A DNA stretch of 64,000 nt from positions 80,486,608 through 80,550,607 of the forward strand of contig NW_022098069.1 in the NCBI RefSeq assembly GCF_002288925.2, in the 5' to 3' direction. Positions 35,386 through 46,772 of this stretch are shown one piece after another (the stretch's first letter is position 1; every line of letters begins with the position of its first letter). The notes below the pieces were generated by a model. That model made no database searches, had not been told where the DNA came from, and saw nothing but the letters and a program-made list of their open reading frames with translations. Origin of the DNA: Delphinapterus leucas (taxonomy: Eukaryota > Chordata > Mammalia > Artiodactyla > Monodontidae). The position numbers and the translations under genes are program-made.

Positions 35386-36111
35386 ATAATTATAGCCAAA
35401 AAAATAAAAATGAAGTCAGAATCTTAAGTGAATCGAGCAATACATTTAGATCTCTGCATAAAATTGCAGGGGTTAGCTGAATTTTGGAGAGTAATAAGCA
35501 TTTATTACACTGCTACTTTATTTTCACTCACTTTAATATATACCGAAGTAAATATAGAAGTGGGGGAAAAAAGCCCGTTTTAACTCTCATTATGTGGCAA
35601 AGTTATACCTTTAGGAAAAGAACTCAAGAACTATCTGAAAGTAATGTGTGAGAGAGTGATTTCCAGAGTCTCTCTGTAATTAACAAAGAAATTCTAAGTA
35701 GAAGAATGTTTGAATCGAGATTAAATAGGAAACTATGCATGAGAAAATAAGGAATGTTTCTATTTGTTCTTCAGATAAAAGTGGGCTTTGGATTGAACGT
35801 TGTGTAGAACAAGTTGAGGGATTTTTGTAAGGCTAGTTTCGATGACAGGGTTATGGATATTGGTTATCAGCTTATGATTCAACCCATGACAAATAAGTAG
35901 ATGGGATCACTAAGCAAGACTTGCCTATAAATATCAAACTTCCAAAGAGCAAGGAGTGTGAGTGAAGACCTGCCATGTGGTTCCTTATAAATTCATTATT
36001 GAAATATGACATATATGTAATGGACATGTGTATAAACCATCAGAACATTAAAATATAAATTCAGAAAGGAAATACTGAGCAAAGGAAAATCAGGAAATAT
36101 TATTTCCTTCC
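35386..36111. other. Unassigned AT-rich stretch
   Basis: Nothing recognised. Confidence 0.5.
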
Positions 36112-36142
36112 TCCCTCCCTTCTTCCTTTCCTTTCTTCCTTC
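36112..36142 (+). repeat. CT-rich low-complexity tract
   Basis: TTCCTTCCTCCC-type pyrimidine run. Confidence 0.85.
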
Positions 36143-36146
36143 AAAA

Positions 36147-36335
36147 AATGTTTATTGATATTCAACTCCATGGAAAACCTTCCTCTGAGCACTAAGGAAG
36201 AAGAGATGAAAACGAATATGAGATTTCCTCTGCTGACAAGTACTCATGTAGTGGAGAAAATGATGCTGGACTGTAATAATGCTAATTCAGGTACAACAGG
36301 CTAAGTACTATGCCAGAAAGAGTACAAATTAGCTG
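36147..36335 (-). mobile_element. Possible L2 fragment, antisense
   Basis: AATGTTTATTGATATTCAAC and the later CTCTGCTGACAAGTACTCAT and TAAGTACTATGCCAGAAAGA echo the antisense L2 3' end. Weak. Confidence 0.3.
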
Positions 36336-36606
36336 AAAATTAATTCCTAATAGGGAGAGAAAGGAAAAGTTCTGTGAAGACAATCAGCAAGTCCATTAAG
36401 TCTACTTAGAAACTGAACAGACTGCGACGGCTGAGGGCGAGGAGAAGGAAGAAAGGCATTTCGGTATTAGGACTCTGGTAGCAAAACAGAGCCTTGGAGA
36501 AATGTGGGTATCTGTTTTAATGGGCCAGTATGCTAACGTCCCTAGAGTAGAAGGGACATAGGGGTATACAGCAAGAGGTAAGGCTGTAAACATCTATTGA
36601 GTCCAG

Positions 36607-36610
<4 letters not shown>

Positions 36611-36662
<52 letters not shown>
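36611..36662 (+). repeat. (TG)26 microsatellite
   Basis: Uninterrupted TG repeats over 52 bases, followed by TAGGGGTGGGGG. Likely length-polymorphic between individuals. Confidence 0.98.
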
Positions 36663-36665
<3 letters not shown>

Positions 36666-37211
36666 GGGTGGGGGAGCTTTGGGGTTAGACTATGAGCTTT
36701 AATTTTTTTTTTTTTTTTCAGTAAGGATTGGGGGAAAGCTTCAAAGAGATTTTGAGTGAAAGACTGACATAAAAGTATTGAAGCTCTAATAAGAAAGTGG
36801 CAGAGGAAGGATGGATTGAAGAAAAGCTTTGAAGCTCATACAGGAGTGGAACTGAGAAGCAATGAGATCCAAATTAAAGGGGAGGGAAAGTTCAAAACAG
36901 ACACGAGACATATTCCAGAAATAAAATCAAATGAGGCATATGAATGAAGGATACCTTCAAATTTTAAGTTTTGGTTACGGAATTGAAGAATACAGAGGAG
37001 GGGCTTTACGAAATAGCATGGGCACTTCTGTTGTAATTCTCCTTCAATTTAGCACATGATGTATAAATTATTAAAACCTGCTACTACAGTTGATTGATAC
37101 TGAATGCATCACAATTGTAAAAACAACAAATTCAAAAATAACATTAGAAGTTAAATGGCCCATAACTTTTAAACCACATTATGACACTGCAAATATTTTT
37201 AGTCTTTCAAA
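36663..37211. other. Unassigned stretch
   Basis: Includes a T15 run near 36704-36718. No gene seen. Confidence 0.5.
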
Positions 37212-37222
37212 TTGATTCCCAG

Positions 37223-37428
37223 GGGCTTCCCTGGCGGCGCAGTGGTTGAGAGTTCGCCTGCCGATGCAGGGGACACGGGTTTGTGTCCCGGTCTGGGAAG
37301 ATTCCCACATGCCACGGAGCGGCTGGGCCAGTGAGCCATGGCCGCTGAGCCAGCGCGTCCAGAGCCTGTGCTCCGCAACGGGAGAGGCCACAACAGTGAG
37401 AGGCCCGCATACCGCAAAAAAAAACAAC
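37223..37428 (+). mobile_element. CHR-type SINE, near-consensus
   Basis: GGGCTTCCCTGGCGGCGCAG head with A box (37235-37245) and B-box-like GGTTTGTGTCC (37278-37288), a CGGAGCGGCTGGGCC body and an A-rich tail. Flanked by TTGATTCCCAG (37212-37222) and TTGATTCCTAG (37429-37439). Well preserved, hence probably young. The frames over 65 codons on both strands here are SINE shadows. Confidence 0.95.
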
Positions 37429-37450
37429 TTGATTCCTAGCATCAAGAGCT

Positions 37451-37558
37451 CACTATATAGTTAAATACTTTTATCATGAAAACAAGCTAAATGAACAGAA
37501 TATGTTCACTATATAAATACTTTTATCATGAAAACAAGCTAAATGAACAGAATATGTT
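37451..37558 (+). repeat. Recent tandem duplication, 56/52-bp units
   Basis: Copy one (37451-37506) and copy two (37507-37558) are identical apart from a 4-base gap after CACTATATA. A third partial start (CACTATGTT) follows at 37560. It sits 12 bases downstream of the SINE duplication. Confidence 0.95.
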
Positions 37559-37569
37559 ACACTATGTTC

Positions 37570-38744
37570 CATTAGCTTTAACAGACACACCCTAAGGCAC
37601 TGCTTACATTTCTCTGTAAGGTTATTAAGGAGCTTGAAAATTCAAAATTTAGCAGATTTTTATCATAAATTTTGACTAATTAATGAATTTGACTTAGGAA
37701 GAAAATACTGAAAGGGTTTTTACCACAGCACTAATATATTTAGTTTTTTATGTTAAAAAAACCTGTTTTAAAATTGTCATATATACTCCAATCAAAATTT
37801 TTAAAAAAATAGTCATATATTAAGTTCACATACCCACTATTTCCTGAAATTTGACTCTATGATACAGTTACATTTTAAAATTAAACATCATATATGAGTG
37901 TAAGTTAAATGTAACTGTGTAATTCCTCTTAATTACTTTTTAAATAACAGACCTCATAGGATCGCAGAAATTAAATATGCAAAAGCATATTAACTCATCT
38001 ATTCCATCCCCTTGACAGTGCACAAATATTTTCTGTTAAGAAAAATGATGTTTTACAGAGTGCTGTTTCTATTTCAGTTTTAAATTTGTCTCTCTTTTTT
38101 TTTTTTTTAATGTACCTGGCAACGTTGTATTGTGGAATGAAATGATTACTTACTTTCACAAGAGGACTAATTTTTTGAGCTGGGGAGTATGGGGGAGAAC
38201 TCAGAGATCAATGGATTCCAAAAATATCATGCTACACACGTATACATGATGAAATTAAGTTAACACCATGTTAAATAATAATATAAAATATTAATGTAAT
38301 ATAAGCTTTACATGGATTGTGTACTAGATAATAAAAGGCAACTTTCCAGAGATAAAATTGATAGGACTTGGTAAATGATTCAACATAAAGAGATAAAGAG
38401 AAATGCTGTGAAACGTCCAGAGATTTCTGGTTTGAGACATCCGAAGGGAAGATGGGAAGTTAGGTACAGGATAGGTCAGAAGCATATGTGCGTAAGAGAG
38501 AGAAAGAACATTTGCCTGGAGGTCACACTCTAAGTACACAGCTTTCCTATTCTTCTGACTCCCAATTGCAGGCTCTCTTCGCCAGCTGCCCATAGCCCTT
38601 GCTCTGCCATTTGGCTGCATGGAGTTCCACTGCAGGTCTTCGAACTTTGACCTGCTCTCTCCTCCAGAGATACAGAAGATATAGCAATGCTACTTTACGT
38701 GTTTTGTGCACCTCGCAATATGAAAAGCACTTTTTGTGGACTTT
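37570..38744. other. Unassigned AT-rich stretch
   Basis: Nothing recognised. A T16 run is at about 38094-38109. Confidence 0.45.
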
Positions 38745-38895
38745 AAATGCTGCTTACCATGAGCCAGGACCGGGTGACAAGTGTTATACTCTACATTTTG
38801 CAGATGAGTAAATGAGGGCGTCACAATTTTAAATCATTACAAGTAGATCCAATATTAGAAGCCAGTTCTGCTCCCAGGCAAGCATTCTTTTTTCT
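38745..38895 (-). mobile_element. MIR, antisense
   Basis: CATGAGCCAGGACC, CATTTTGCAGATGAGTAAAT and AGAAGCCAGTTCTGCTCCCA follow antisense MIR order. Confidence 0.65.
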
Positions 38896-40104
38896 CTTTC
38901 TCAGTCTCTCCAGAATGACCAGAACTTTGGTGGTGCTTCTCATATATTGTAGGTAATTAGAGCACAATTTACTAAATCACCCAACAATCATTTCAAACTT
39001 CCTGGTAATAGATTTTCCTAGTGGTAGAAATATTTTAAGTGAAATTTGTGCCATTTAATAAAGTTTAAAATGAATAATAATTCCTGGCATTTTAGCCTTA
39101 CAGATATCTATTGAATGCATTTAATGATAGATAGAGAAAGAGTATTCAGAGTTGTATTTCTACAACAAATAACAGCATTGAGTCTAACCCCCAAAATGCA
39201 CCATTTTAGTAAAGCTTTTTTTCTGAAATGAAGAGTATGGGCGTTGCTATCTAACAATTGTTATTGAAAAACAGTTCTTCAGAAAAAGTGAAATGAAAGA
39301 GGTTGTTGATTTTTGCTTTTGAAATCTCAAGCTGATGAAGATAACACTTTGACAATTGAGTCTCTCATAGAATACATTTCATCAACAAAAATCTCACATA
39401 TGACATGCAAATTTATTTAACAAGTGGTATGACTAAGCTGAGTGTACAGAAACAGTCATATTCAAATGTAGGACAGTGGTAAATTAGATTTTATGATGAC
39501 ACTTTATGCATGCTGTTTTGAGGAAGAAATGTCAAAACTATCAGTTCAATGAGCCACTACAGGGGGAAAGAGACTCATCTACATTAAAAGAGAGTCATAA
39601 TAAACGTAAAATATATAATTAACTAAATAAGGTCAAAACCTGAATAATAAGACATAGATGCATATGTACTTTTTTCCTAAGTCCAAATAAAGACGGTTAT
39701 ATGAAGTTTGGATGACAGTTTTGGGGTTAATTATTGTTGAAATGATACATATTCACTTTGATATAAGAATTTTCAAATGACTGACAATGCAATTATGATA
39801 TAAGTGCTTTAATTTAAGAATTATTTAAGTAATTTGAAAGAAATGATTCCGATGTTTATTTTGCAAGGATGTGCTTGGTTGAAAGGGAATACTAAATGTT
39901 ATTAAATGTCCTCTGGAGGGAAGAATCATTTATCAATCCATTATTGAAAACTTGCACTTTTAGTTAAGTTTGTGTTACTTTTTTTTTTGCCCTTAGTCAA
40001 TGTGCTATTAGCATATATGAAATTGAACTCAGTAAGTACAGAGTATTTCTAGCTAGCTATTCAGCCACTTCAAATGTTTCCTTTCAAGTTGATTCAACAA
40101 AATG
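38896..40104. other. Unassigned AT-rich stretch
   Basis: No gene or named repeat recognised. Confidence 0.45.
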
Positions 40105-40290
40105 TATTTTTCCTCTTCTGTGAGAAGAGCTATGCTGTACCTGAGCAATACAAAGATAAGCAATACGTGGACCTTGCCCTCCAGGGGTAGATAATTCCTT
40201 AGGAGAAACATACATAAACACCAGTAGTGGGGGAACATCTCTAATGTAGGTAGAAGGGCAAAAGTAAATAACATCCAGTGTTTAGGATAA
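40105..40290 (-). mobile_element. Possible L2 fragment, antisense
   Basis: GCAATACGTGGACCTTGCCC then TCCAGGGGTAGATAATTCC and ACATACATAAACACCAG echo the antisense L2 3' region ('ccctgccctcatggagctt'). Weak. Confidence 0.35.
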
Positions 40291-40414
40291 GAAAATTGCA
40301 GGCAATGAATTGCACTATCATTTTTCTTTACTATAGATGTTAGTGACATTCATTTAACCTGTGTAATCAGTGACTTTGTTCAATGATGCAACCACCGGCG
40401 ATTTTTCTTTCTTT

Positions 40415-40695
40415 CTTTTTTTTTTAATTGGAGTATAGTTGCTTTACAATGTGCTAGTTTCTGCTGTACAACGAAGTGAATCAGCTATAGGTATTCATAT
40501 ATCTACCCTTCTAGTGTATTTATGTCAAACCTAATCTCCCGGTTCATCCCACCCTCCCATTCCACCCCTTCCACATGTGTCCACATGTCTGTTCTCTACG
40601 CCTGTGTCTCCATTCCTGGCCTGCAAATAGGTTCATCTGTACCATTTTTCTAGATTCCACATATATGCATTAATATACGATATTTGTTTCTATTC
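40415..40695 (-). mobile_element. L1 3' UTR fragment, antisense
   Basis: T-rich start, then AATTGGAGTATAGTTGCTTT, CAATGTGCTAGTTTCTGCTG, TCCACATGTCTGTTCTCTAC and ACATATATGCATTAATATAC, which are the reverse complement of the L1 3' UTR and match 32100-32330 in part. Severely 5'-truncated. No clear duplication. Confidence 0.88.
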
Positions 40696-40984
40696 ATATG
40701 TTTTAGTTCCTTATTGTTTTTTCACATATTTAAGAAATTTTACTTTCACATTTACCTGAGATCTCAGTTTTTCTTTTCTTTTCTGTACTTTTGTTTTTTG
40801 AATGCTGTAGATTCTGATATAATTTGAATATTCTTGCAAAATTATGAGCTGAAAAATTAGCCAAGCCCATGTCTAACTGTGTGTTAGCAACCAAAAGATT
40901 GAGATGATCCTTGCCTATTTAAAACATTTCAATGTGCAAATCCACATAAAATCATTGTTTTTCTTATAGTTCCTCTTAGCTTTA

Positions 40985-41180
40985 ATGTTCATTCATTTAT
41001 TAATCATTTCAACTAACAAATATTATTGAGCCCCTAATATGTGTCAGATATTGTTGTAGGCACTGAAGGTGTAATGGTGAAAGATACTGACAAAACATCC
41101 TTACTCTTGTACAATTTAGTGTGGGAGACTGAAAACATGTAAGTAAAATACATTGTTTGTTATATAATGATAGGGCTTTA
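40985..41180 (-). mobile_element. L2 3' end, antisense
   Basis: TTCATTCATTTATTAATC, ACAAATATTATTGAGCCCCT, AATATGTGTCAGATATTGTT and GTAGGCACTGAAGG are the classic antisense L2 end. Confidence 0.7.
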
Positions 41181-42139
41181 GCCCATCTTTAGAGTCAAAT
41201 CGAAATATAGAGTCATACTGAAACCTGGATATAAGGGAGTCTGAAAAATCTAGTTACCAGCTTTTATCTCTTGTGATAGAAAGAAGAGCACAGGAGAGCT
41301 TGAAAACAAATGCTGGGTGTCAAAATAAATAATAGGTAGCAGAATATAAACCACTTTGGCCAATGTTTAAAATTTCATCATGCAGCAATGCTAAAAACAA
41401 TATGATTCTTTCTAATATAATAGCGGCTACTCTTCATACAAAGATGTCCCAATTTCTGCCCCAAAATAGGCACCCAAAGTACCATCAATCACCAAATCCA
41501 TCCCTGAGTGATATTAATTATTCCTTAAATTCAGTTGCAACCTACCCTTAATATACTTAGTCCCTAAAAACTAATTTATATGCACCATCAACACTTTATG
41601 TAAATTAGTAAGTGAAGAGTGAAGATAAGTTGACTTATATAGACAAAGATATACATAACAAAGCAACTAAGAAATATAAATGTGCAGAGTTGTTAAAGTT
41701 CTCTTTTCGGCAATGGGTCACACAGTAGCAGTTTGCATTTTTAATTTTCTCCTTCCACTAACCATTCCTTGTTTCTTGGCTCTCAGTCAGCATCTAGCTG
41801 GCAGGATTTAAATCTCCAGTCATGAAGGGGTTGAACACTTTTTGGATCCCATCTTTAGTGAGTTCCTACAGTTCTCCAGGGAGTATTAAATGGTACCCCC
41901 AAAGAGAAAATCTCCTGAGATACAGACCTATGCCTCTTTGTCCCCATTGTTAAACAATACTGTGTTGGACATTTTGCCAGATACTAAATCATACAGTATT
42001 TCAACAATAGTGCTGAGAAATAGACCCAAAATGAAAATCTGAGATGAGTTTTCTGAGCTGACAGAGCCTGAATTCATTGATAACTTCTTTGCCACCCTGG
42101 TGTTTGCTCAGTTGGCTCATGTTCAGTGTGGCTAAGACA
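41181..42139. other. Unassigned stretch, perhaps decayed ERV in its last part
   Basis: Nothing firmly recognised. The last 100 bases lead directly into the integrase-like fragment and may belong to the same element. Confidence 0.4.
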
Positions 42140-42560
42140 GTCCAGGTGGAGCTTACACATAGGCTTTTAACATGAACTTTCCCTCAGCAAGACTCACCCG
42201 CCACCACCTCTGTTGCCGAGTGTCTACCAGCCAAGAGCAAAGGTCAACACTGACTCACTAATAGGGCTTTATGTCCAAGGAAACCATCCAGTCAGTTGGT
42301 GGCAATGTAATTATAGGAGATTCTTTTCAGTATGGAAAGGCCAGAGATTTGTCCTCATAAAAATAAACTTCTTGGATATGGATGATTTTTCCCCTCAATG
42401 TTTTCAATGCTTCTGTAAAAGCCATCTTCTTTGACAACCGGAATGTTTTACTGTGATGGTATCCCAGGGCACTCACAGGGGAAAAATCTAGAAGTTGCTG
42501 CAAAATGTCATGTCTGTGAAGCCATGTGTTTGCGCACTGCCACTGTGAAAGAAAGCAATA
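42140..42560 (+). pseudogene. Decayed endogenous retrovirus pol (integrase) fragment
   Basis: The 73-codon frame at 42213-42434 carries a WKGQRF motif (residues 41-46) preceded by HPVSWWQCN, and the nucleotide order resembles the integrase catalytic-core region of old mammalian ERVL/ERV pol genes. Downstream of 42434 the similarity seems to continue in a different frame as TGATGGTATCCCAGGGCACT (the 'catggtattcc' zone). At least one stop and a frame change break it. It lies upstream of and in the same orientation as the LTR at 42928. Identification is from recognition of motif and order only, with no search. Confidence 0.5.
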
Positions 42561-42927
42561 TTTTGTATTCTTTTTTATCTCAAAAGTCTCATATAAATAT
42601 ATTTGGTTGGCAGAATGTTAATCACAATAATAATCCCTGCAGAAAGAGAGTTTGATAAGGGTGATACTAGGGCTTCTATATCTTACAGTACAGGAGAGAG
42701 TATAAGAAGGTGTATAGATAACTACAGATGGAAATATGGGAAGGCACTGGGAGGTTTTGCCCAGATAGATAACATGCTCTAAATTTCCCTTCTAGTCCTC
42801 TGCCTGAGGTAGGAGATAGATGGGCCCGTGGGCTGGACAGCTGGGGTTTGTCAAGTGGAGTAAAATTGAAGCTTTGCTCTCACCCAGACACTCCAAGGAC
42901 AAAGCTAGTGGCAGAAGCTGAGCTCTG
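42561..42927. other. Unassigned stretch between integrase fragment and LTR
   Basis: No recognised gene. Could be remaining retroviral 3' sequence. Confidence 0.35.
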
Positions 42928-43565
42928 CTGAAGTAAAGAAATAAGATGACCACTCCTGAGGTCAAGAAAAACTGCCCTGTCTGTCCATGTGCAGGAAGGC
43001 TCCTTGGGGTCAAAAAGGGAGGGGGCGCCACCCCATAATAAGTGGTGTGGACATGCACCCACAGGCCTCTGCGGTGGGATCCATCTTAACAAAAAGTTGC
43101 GCACGCATGGTGGAGAGGGTCCTGGGACCAGTCAGGTGTGAAAAAAGAAACAAGATAGTTGGCCAAATGTGAACAAAGACCCAGAAGGACTGCCCTACAT
43201 AAGTGATTTCAGTCACCTCTTTACTGAGCTCCGCATTCGGGATGCCCGCCCTCCTCTCCCAGTGTGTATTTCTGCCCTGCTTCTGACTTAAATAAATAAA
43301 CTGTTTCTCTGTGTGCTCTCCCATACATTGTGCTGTGTCTTTAATAATAAACTTCGTACCTGTTTTTACAGTTCTTGCCTCCTTGAAACATTCTTGCTTT
43401 CAAATGGGAGAAAGAGCCAGGGCTCACTTTGCTTCTAGCCTCTAGCCCCTGGTGCTCTCGTGCCTAGGACTCCTGGTTTTTATCCAGGCTAGCCAGGTTC
43501 AATTCCTGGGCAGAGAACTAAGATCTCTCTTCAGGGCCACTCACTGCTGTCTCTCTGAGATCATG
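42928..43565 (+). mobile_element. ERV LTR, sense
   Basis: LTR-like organisation: a U3-like GC-rich part (GGAAGGCTCCTTGGGGTC, GGTGGGATCCATCTTAAC), then TCTGCCCTGCTTCTGACTTA, two overlapping AATAAA signals at 43291-43300, a third at 43346-43351, and TTCAATTCCTGGGCAGAG near the end. Edges are approximate and no duplication was found. The 104-codon minus-strand frame (43010-43324) is a shadow. Confidence 0.6.
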
Positions 43566-46499
43566 CCCGTATGTCCTTTTTCTGAATCAGGTGCTTCTCT
43601 TTCAGATGTAGACAAATTGTCTTAATTGGTTAATACAACCTAGGAATTATATTCAAGTTTTAGAACAGGTGGGATATATTTCTTAGAGATCAAGACTTTC
43701 ACAAATGTTATCACAATCCCTTCATATACTTAAAAGGTGTTGACTAGGTGTAGGTACTAAGAATATAGAGTTTAATGACCCAGGCTTCTGGACACAGGGC
43801 CCCACAGTTAAGTTGGGAATACAGTTTTTTTTTTAAAAAATAAAAACATAACTGTAATATAATTGAGATATATAAGACAATAGTAATGAAATGATGCCTT
43901 TCAATATTAAAAGACACAGTTAAGTAACCAGATGCTTTCACCTACATATGTAATCACCATAAATGTGAGAGTTACAAATGAAGATTAATCAAGAGTGCAG
44001 TATGGACAACTCACATATTAGGGGATATAGTTTTTTAAAATATTACAAAAAGTTTGGTCACAAATATGCAGAAATTTCAGAGAAGAGTATCTGATGCAGA
44101 CTGTGAGAGAAAAAGATTTAAAGACAATATATTGGTTTAATTGAATCTTGAATGATGAGAATAAATTAAGCTGTCAAAGACAAATGGGAAAGTTGTAAGA
44201 AAACAGAGTAGATGCTAATTACAACTGTGAAAGCGTATGCTCCTATCAGGGAACAACAAGCAATCCCTAATTTAAGTAGAGTCTTAGGGTGACATTCCAG
44301 TCTCTAGAGGAAACTCAAAACTGTCTTTCCTCCTGAAGACTTATGGCTTTGTTGTACGTGCAGGAGAAAACGCATGTCTCAACAACAAAACTAGACCCCT
44401 CTATGCGGCAGAGTTAGGTGGAAGAAGAAGTTTTGCCAGTAAGGATAAACTGTTCATACCTAGAACTAGAAGGGCAATATGTTCTCTGACTCACGTGACT
44501 TGCCCTTAGATGCCCTTGTTCCATCTCAACCAGCTGCTACGTTAGCATAGTTCTGAGTAACCTAGAGGAGAAGTCAACCTTGGATGATCAAAGGGAAATG
44601 AAGCCAATCCCATGCTGAGAAGAAAGCACGAATAAATAGGCCACAAAAACTTCTCTATCATGGGCTTATGTTTATGGGAGATGTCTTAGTTTCTGTGGTC
44701 CAGCCCCACTCAATAGAATCAGAAACTAGGAAGAGTTTTGTGGTCCACGTCCTAGCAATAAATGAGAGTGCATTTCCCAGTAATATTGTCCATGATATAT
44801 AATCATCAGTTTAACAGAAGTAGCCACAGAGTATAGACAGCTAGTCAAAGATTTAAGGAATTGGGTCCTTATATTGACTATTTACCGTCCAAAATAGGTA
44901 ATGCCCCTAGCAGTCAAAGACTCTATGAAAAGGATCTGTTTTGTAATGTTAATTTGACTAATAAAGAAAGTAATACTGAATAAGATGAAAAAGAATTCAA
45001 ATTCAAAAAATGAGCTTTCCAAAGTAGAATATCTGGTAGTCTAAAACCCTTATCGAACGTCATAATTCCTGATAATTTTTGTAATAAATCATTACTCAGC
45101 TTTTTGGGAAAGTTCTACAATATAGGTAGACTTATCTGTCAGACTTTATATAAGTTGTACAAGTATGCGGTATGCATCTGTGGCCAATGTATATGGTCTT
45201 GGTGCTATTCCTTCCACAAAAATTAGCCCCATGGCTTAGAATTTAAATTTACGTTAGTGTTTTTTGTGGTTGTTGACACGTAGATACTATGAAATATTTT
45301 CCCCTGTGAACTGCTGAAAGGATCCTATGTGTATCTAATTTTGAGCTTTGCCATCAGCAGACACTTAGTAAAGATTTCCTTAGTAAGAAATGGTTTTGTA
45401 TTACATGCTGTAAAATCACAGTTCAAAATTACCTGAGTAAATTTATTTTCTTTAACAAGTGCCTTATAAATATTCATTTAAAAAGTCATGTTTATGAATT
45501 GAAATGGTCCTTTGTAAATGTCCAATTTCAATAATTTGGCAAGTATAAATACACTTTGTGGCAAACAATACCCTGATTTATGCAGATCCCATTAGATATG
45601 ACTGTGGACTGTAATTATCCAAGTGGACTATAATTTTGCCTGCCCAGTCATTCATAGAGTTTAATACACTCAACTGAGACTGAATTTTCAAAGCTGTTTC
45701 TAACAGTGGCAATGATGTATGTGTCACCGCCCTTTCTAATTCTGTTTTTGCTTGAATAAATAACCTCAGCTAGATCCTCATTCATGTTCTTTTGCTCAAC
45801 TCAGCAAGTCCAAAAATAAGAATAATATTAATAGCAAGACATTTTTACTCAGTCTAAAAAAAACTTGTTTCTACCTTTGTAGGTAATTTTTCTTTTTGGT
45901 ATATATGGCCATTAGAGTTTAAACACATTAGTCATTAAATTATTGCCTTGATGAAGTAAATAGGCTCCTTTAGAGATATCATACATGGGCAAGAAATTAC
46001 AGTTTAAATATATGTGTCAAGTTTGAACAAAAAATTACATGTTTACTTCCCTATCTTAAATGCATGACTGATCACTTCTCTTAACTTGGTAGACAAAATC
46101 AGTTTTTAGAACTTAATCTGCCTTTAGTAATAGTAAGTAATAATGCATAACCCAACTTAATCACAAGAGAACATAAACACAGACTATCTTTAGCAAGCTG
46201 TTTGCATGACACCAAAACAAACAGGCAGTTCAGATGAATCACCTATTTTGGCACTCTTCAAAAATACATGGATACGAACACGATGTGATAGTACTATACT
46301 GATGCTGAACAGTCTCTATGTTTTGAAGTTTTTCAGTTGACATTCACCAAATAGTTGTGGAATGTAGTTACAGTTTCCTAATTTTAGATGACATACTATG
46401 GAGAATAGAGTTTAATGTCATAGAGAAATTCTTTCATTTCTGCTCAACTCAGCAGTAAGATTAGGCTTATAGGAATTATTCTTTCCAAAATTTTGCTAG
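43566..46499. other. Unassigned AT-rich stretch
   Basis: About 2.9 kb with no gene or named repeat I can recognise. Confidence 0.4.
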
Positions 46500-46501
46500 T
46501 A

Positions 46502-46717
46502 TAGTTGACCCTTGAACAACACGGGGGTTAGAGGCATCAACCATCTGTGCAATAGAAAATCTGAGTATAATTTGTAGTTGGCCCTCCATATCTGCAGTTC
46601 TGCGTCTGTGGACTGAACCAAATTCATATCATGTAGTACTGTAGCATTTACTATTGAAACACTCCTCATATAAGTGGATCTGTGCAGTTCAAATCCATGT
46701 TGTTCAAGGGCCATCTG
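46502..46717. mobile_element. Tigger-like (Tc1/mariner) short DNA transposon with TIRs
   Basis: Terminal inverted repeats are visible: TAGTTGACCCTTGAACAACA at the left and the complement of CAGATGGCCCTTGAACAACA at the right. The target dinucleotide TA is present on both sides (46500-46501 and 46718-46719), as expected of Tc1/mariner elements. At 216 bases it has no transposase and is a non-autonomous, internally deleted copy. The minus-strand 92-codon frame across it is incidental. Confidence 0.85.
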
Positions 46718-46772
46718 TATTATATTGCCTTTACTGATTGATTTCTTAGCACAAAAGCAAGCTGAACTATGC

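Noticed and set aside
37451..37558. CRISPR-like repeat array
   Set aside because: Two adjacent units without unique spacers form a simple tandem duplication, and the genome is eukaryotic.
43010..43324. 104-codon minus-strand frame
   Set aside because: It lies within an ERV LTR on the opposite strand and shows no protein similarity I can see.
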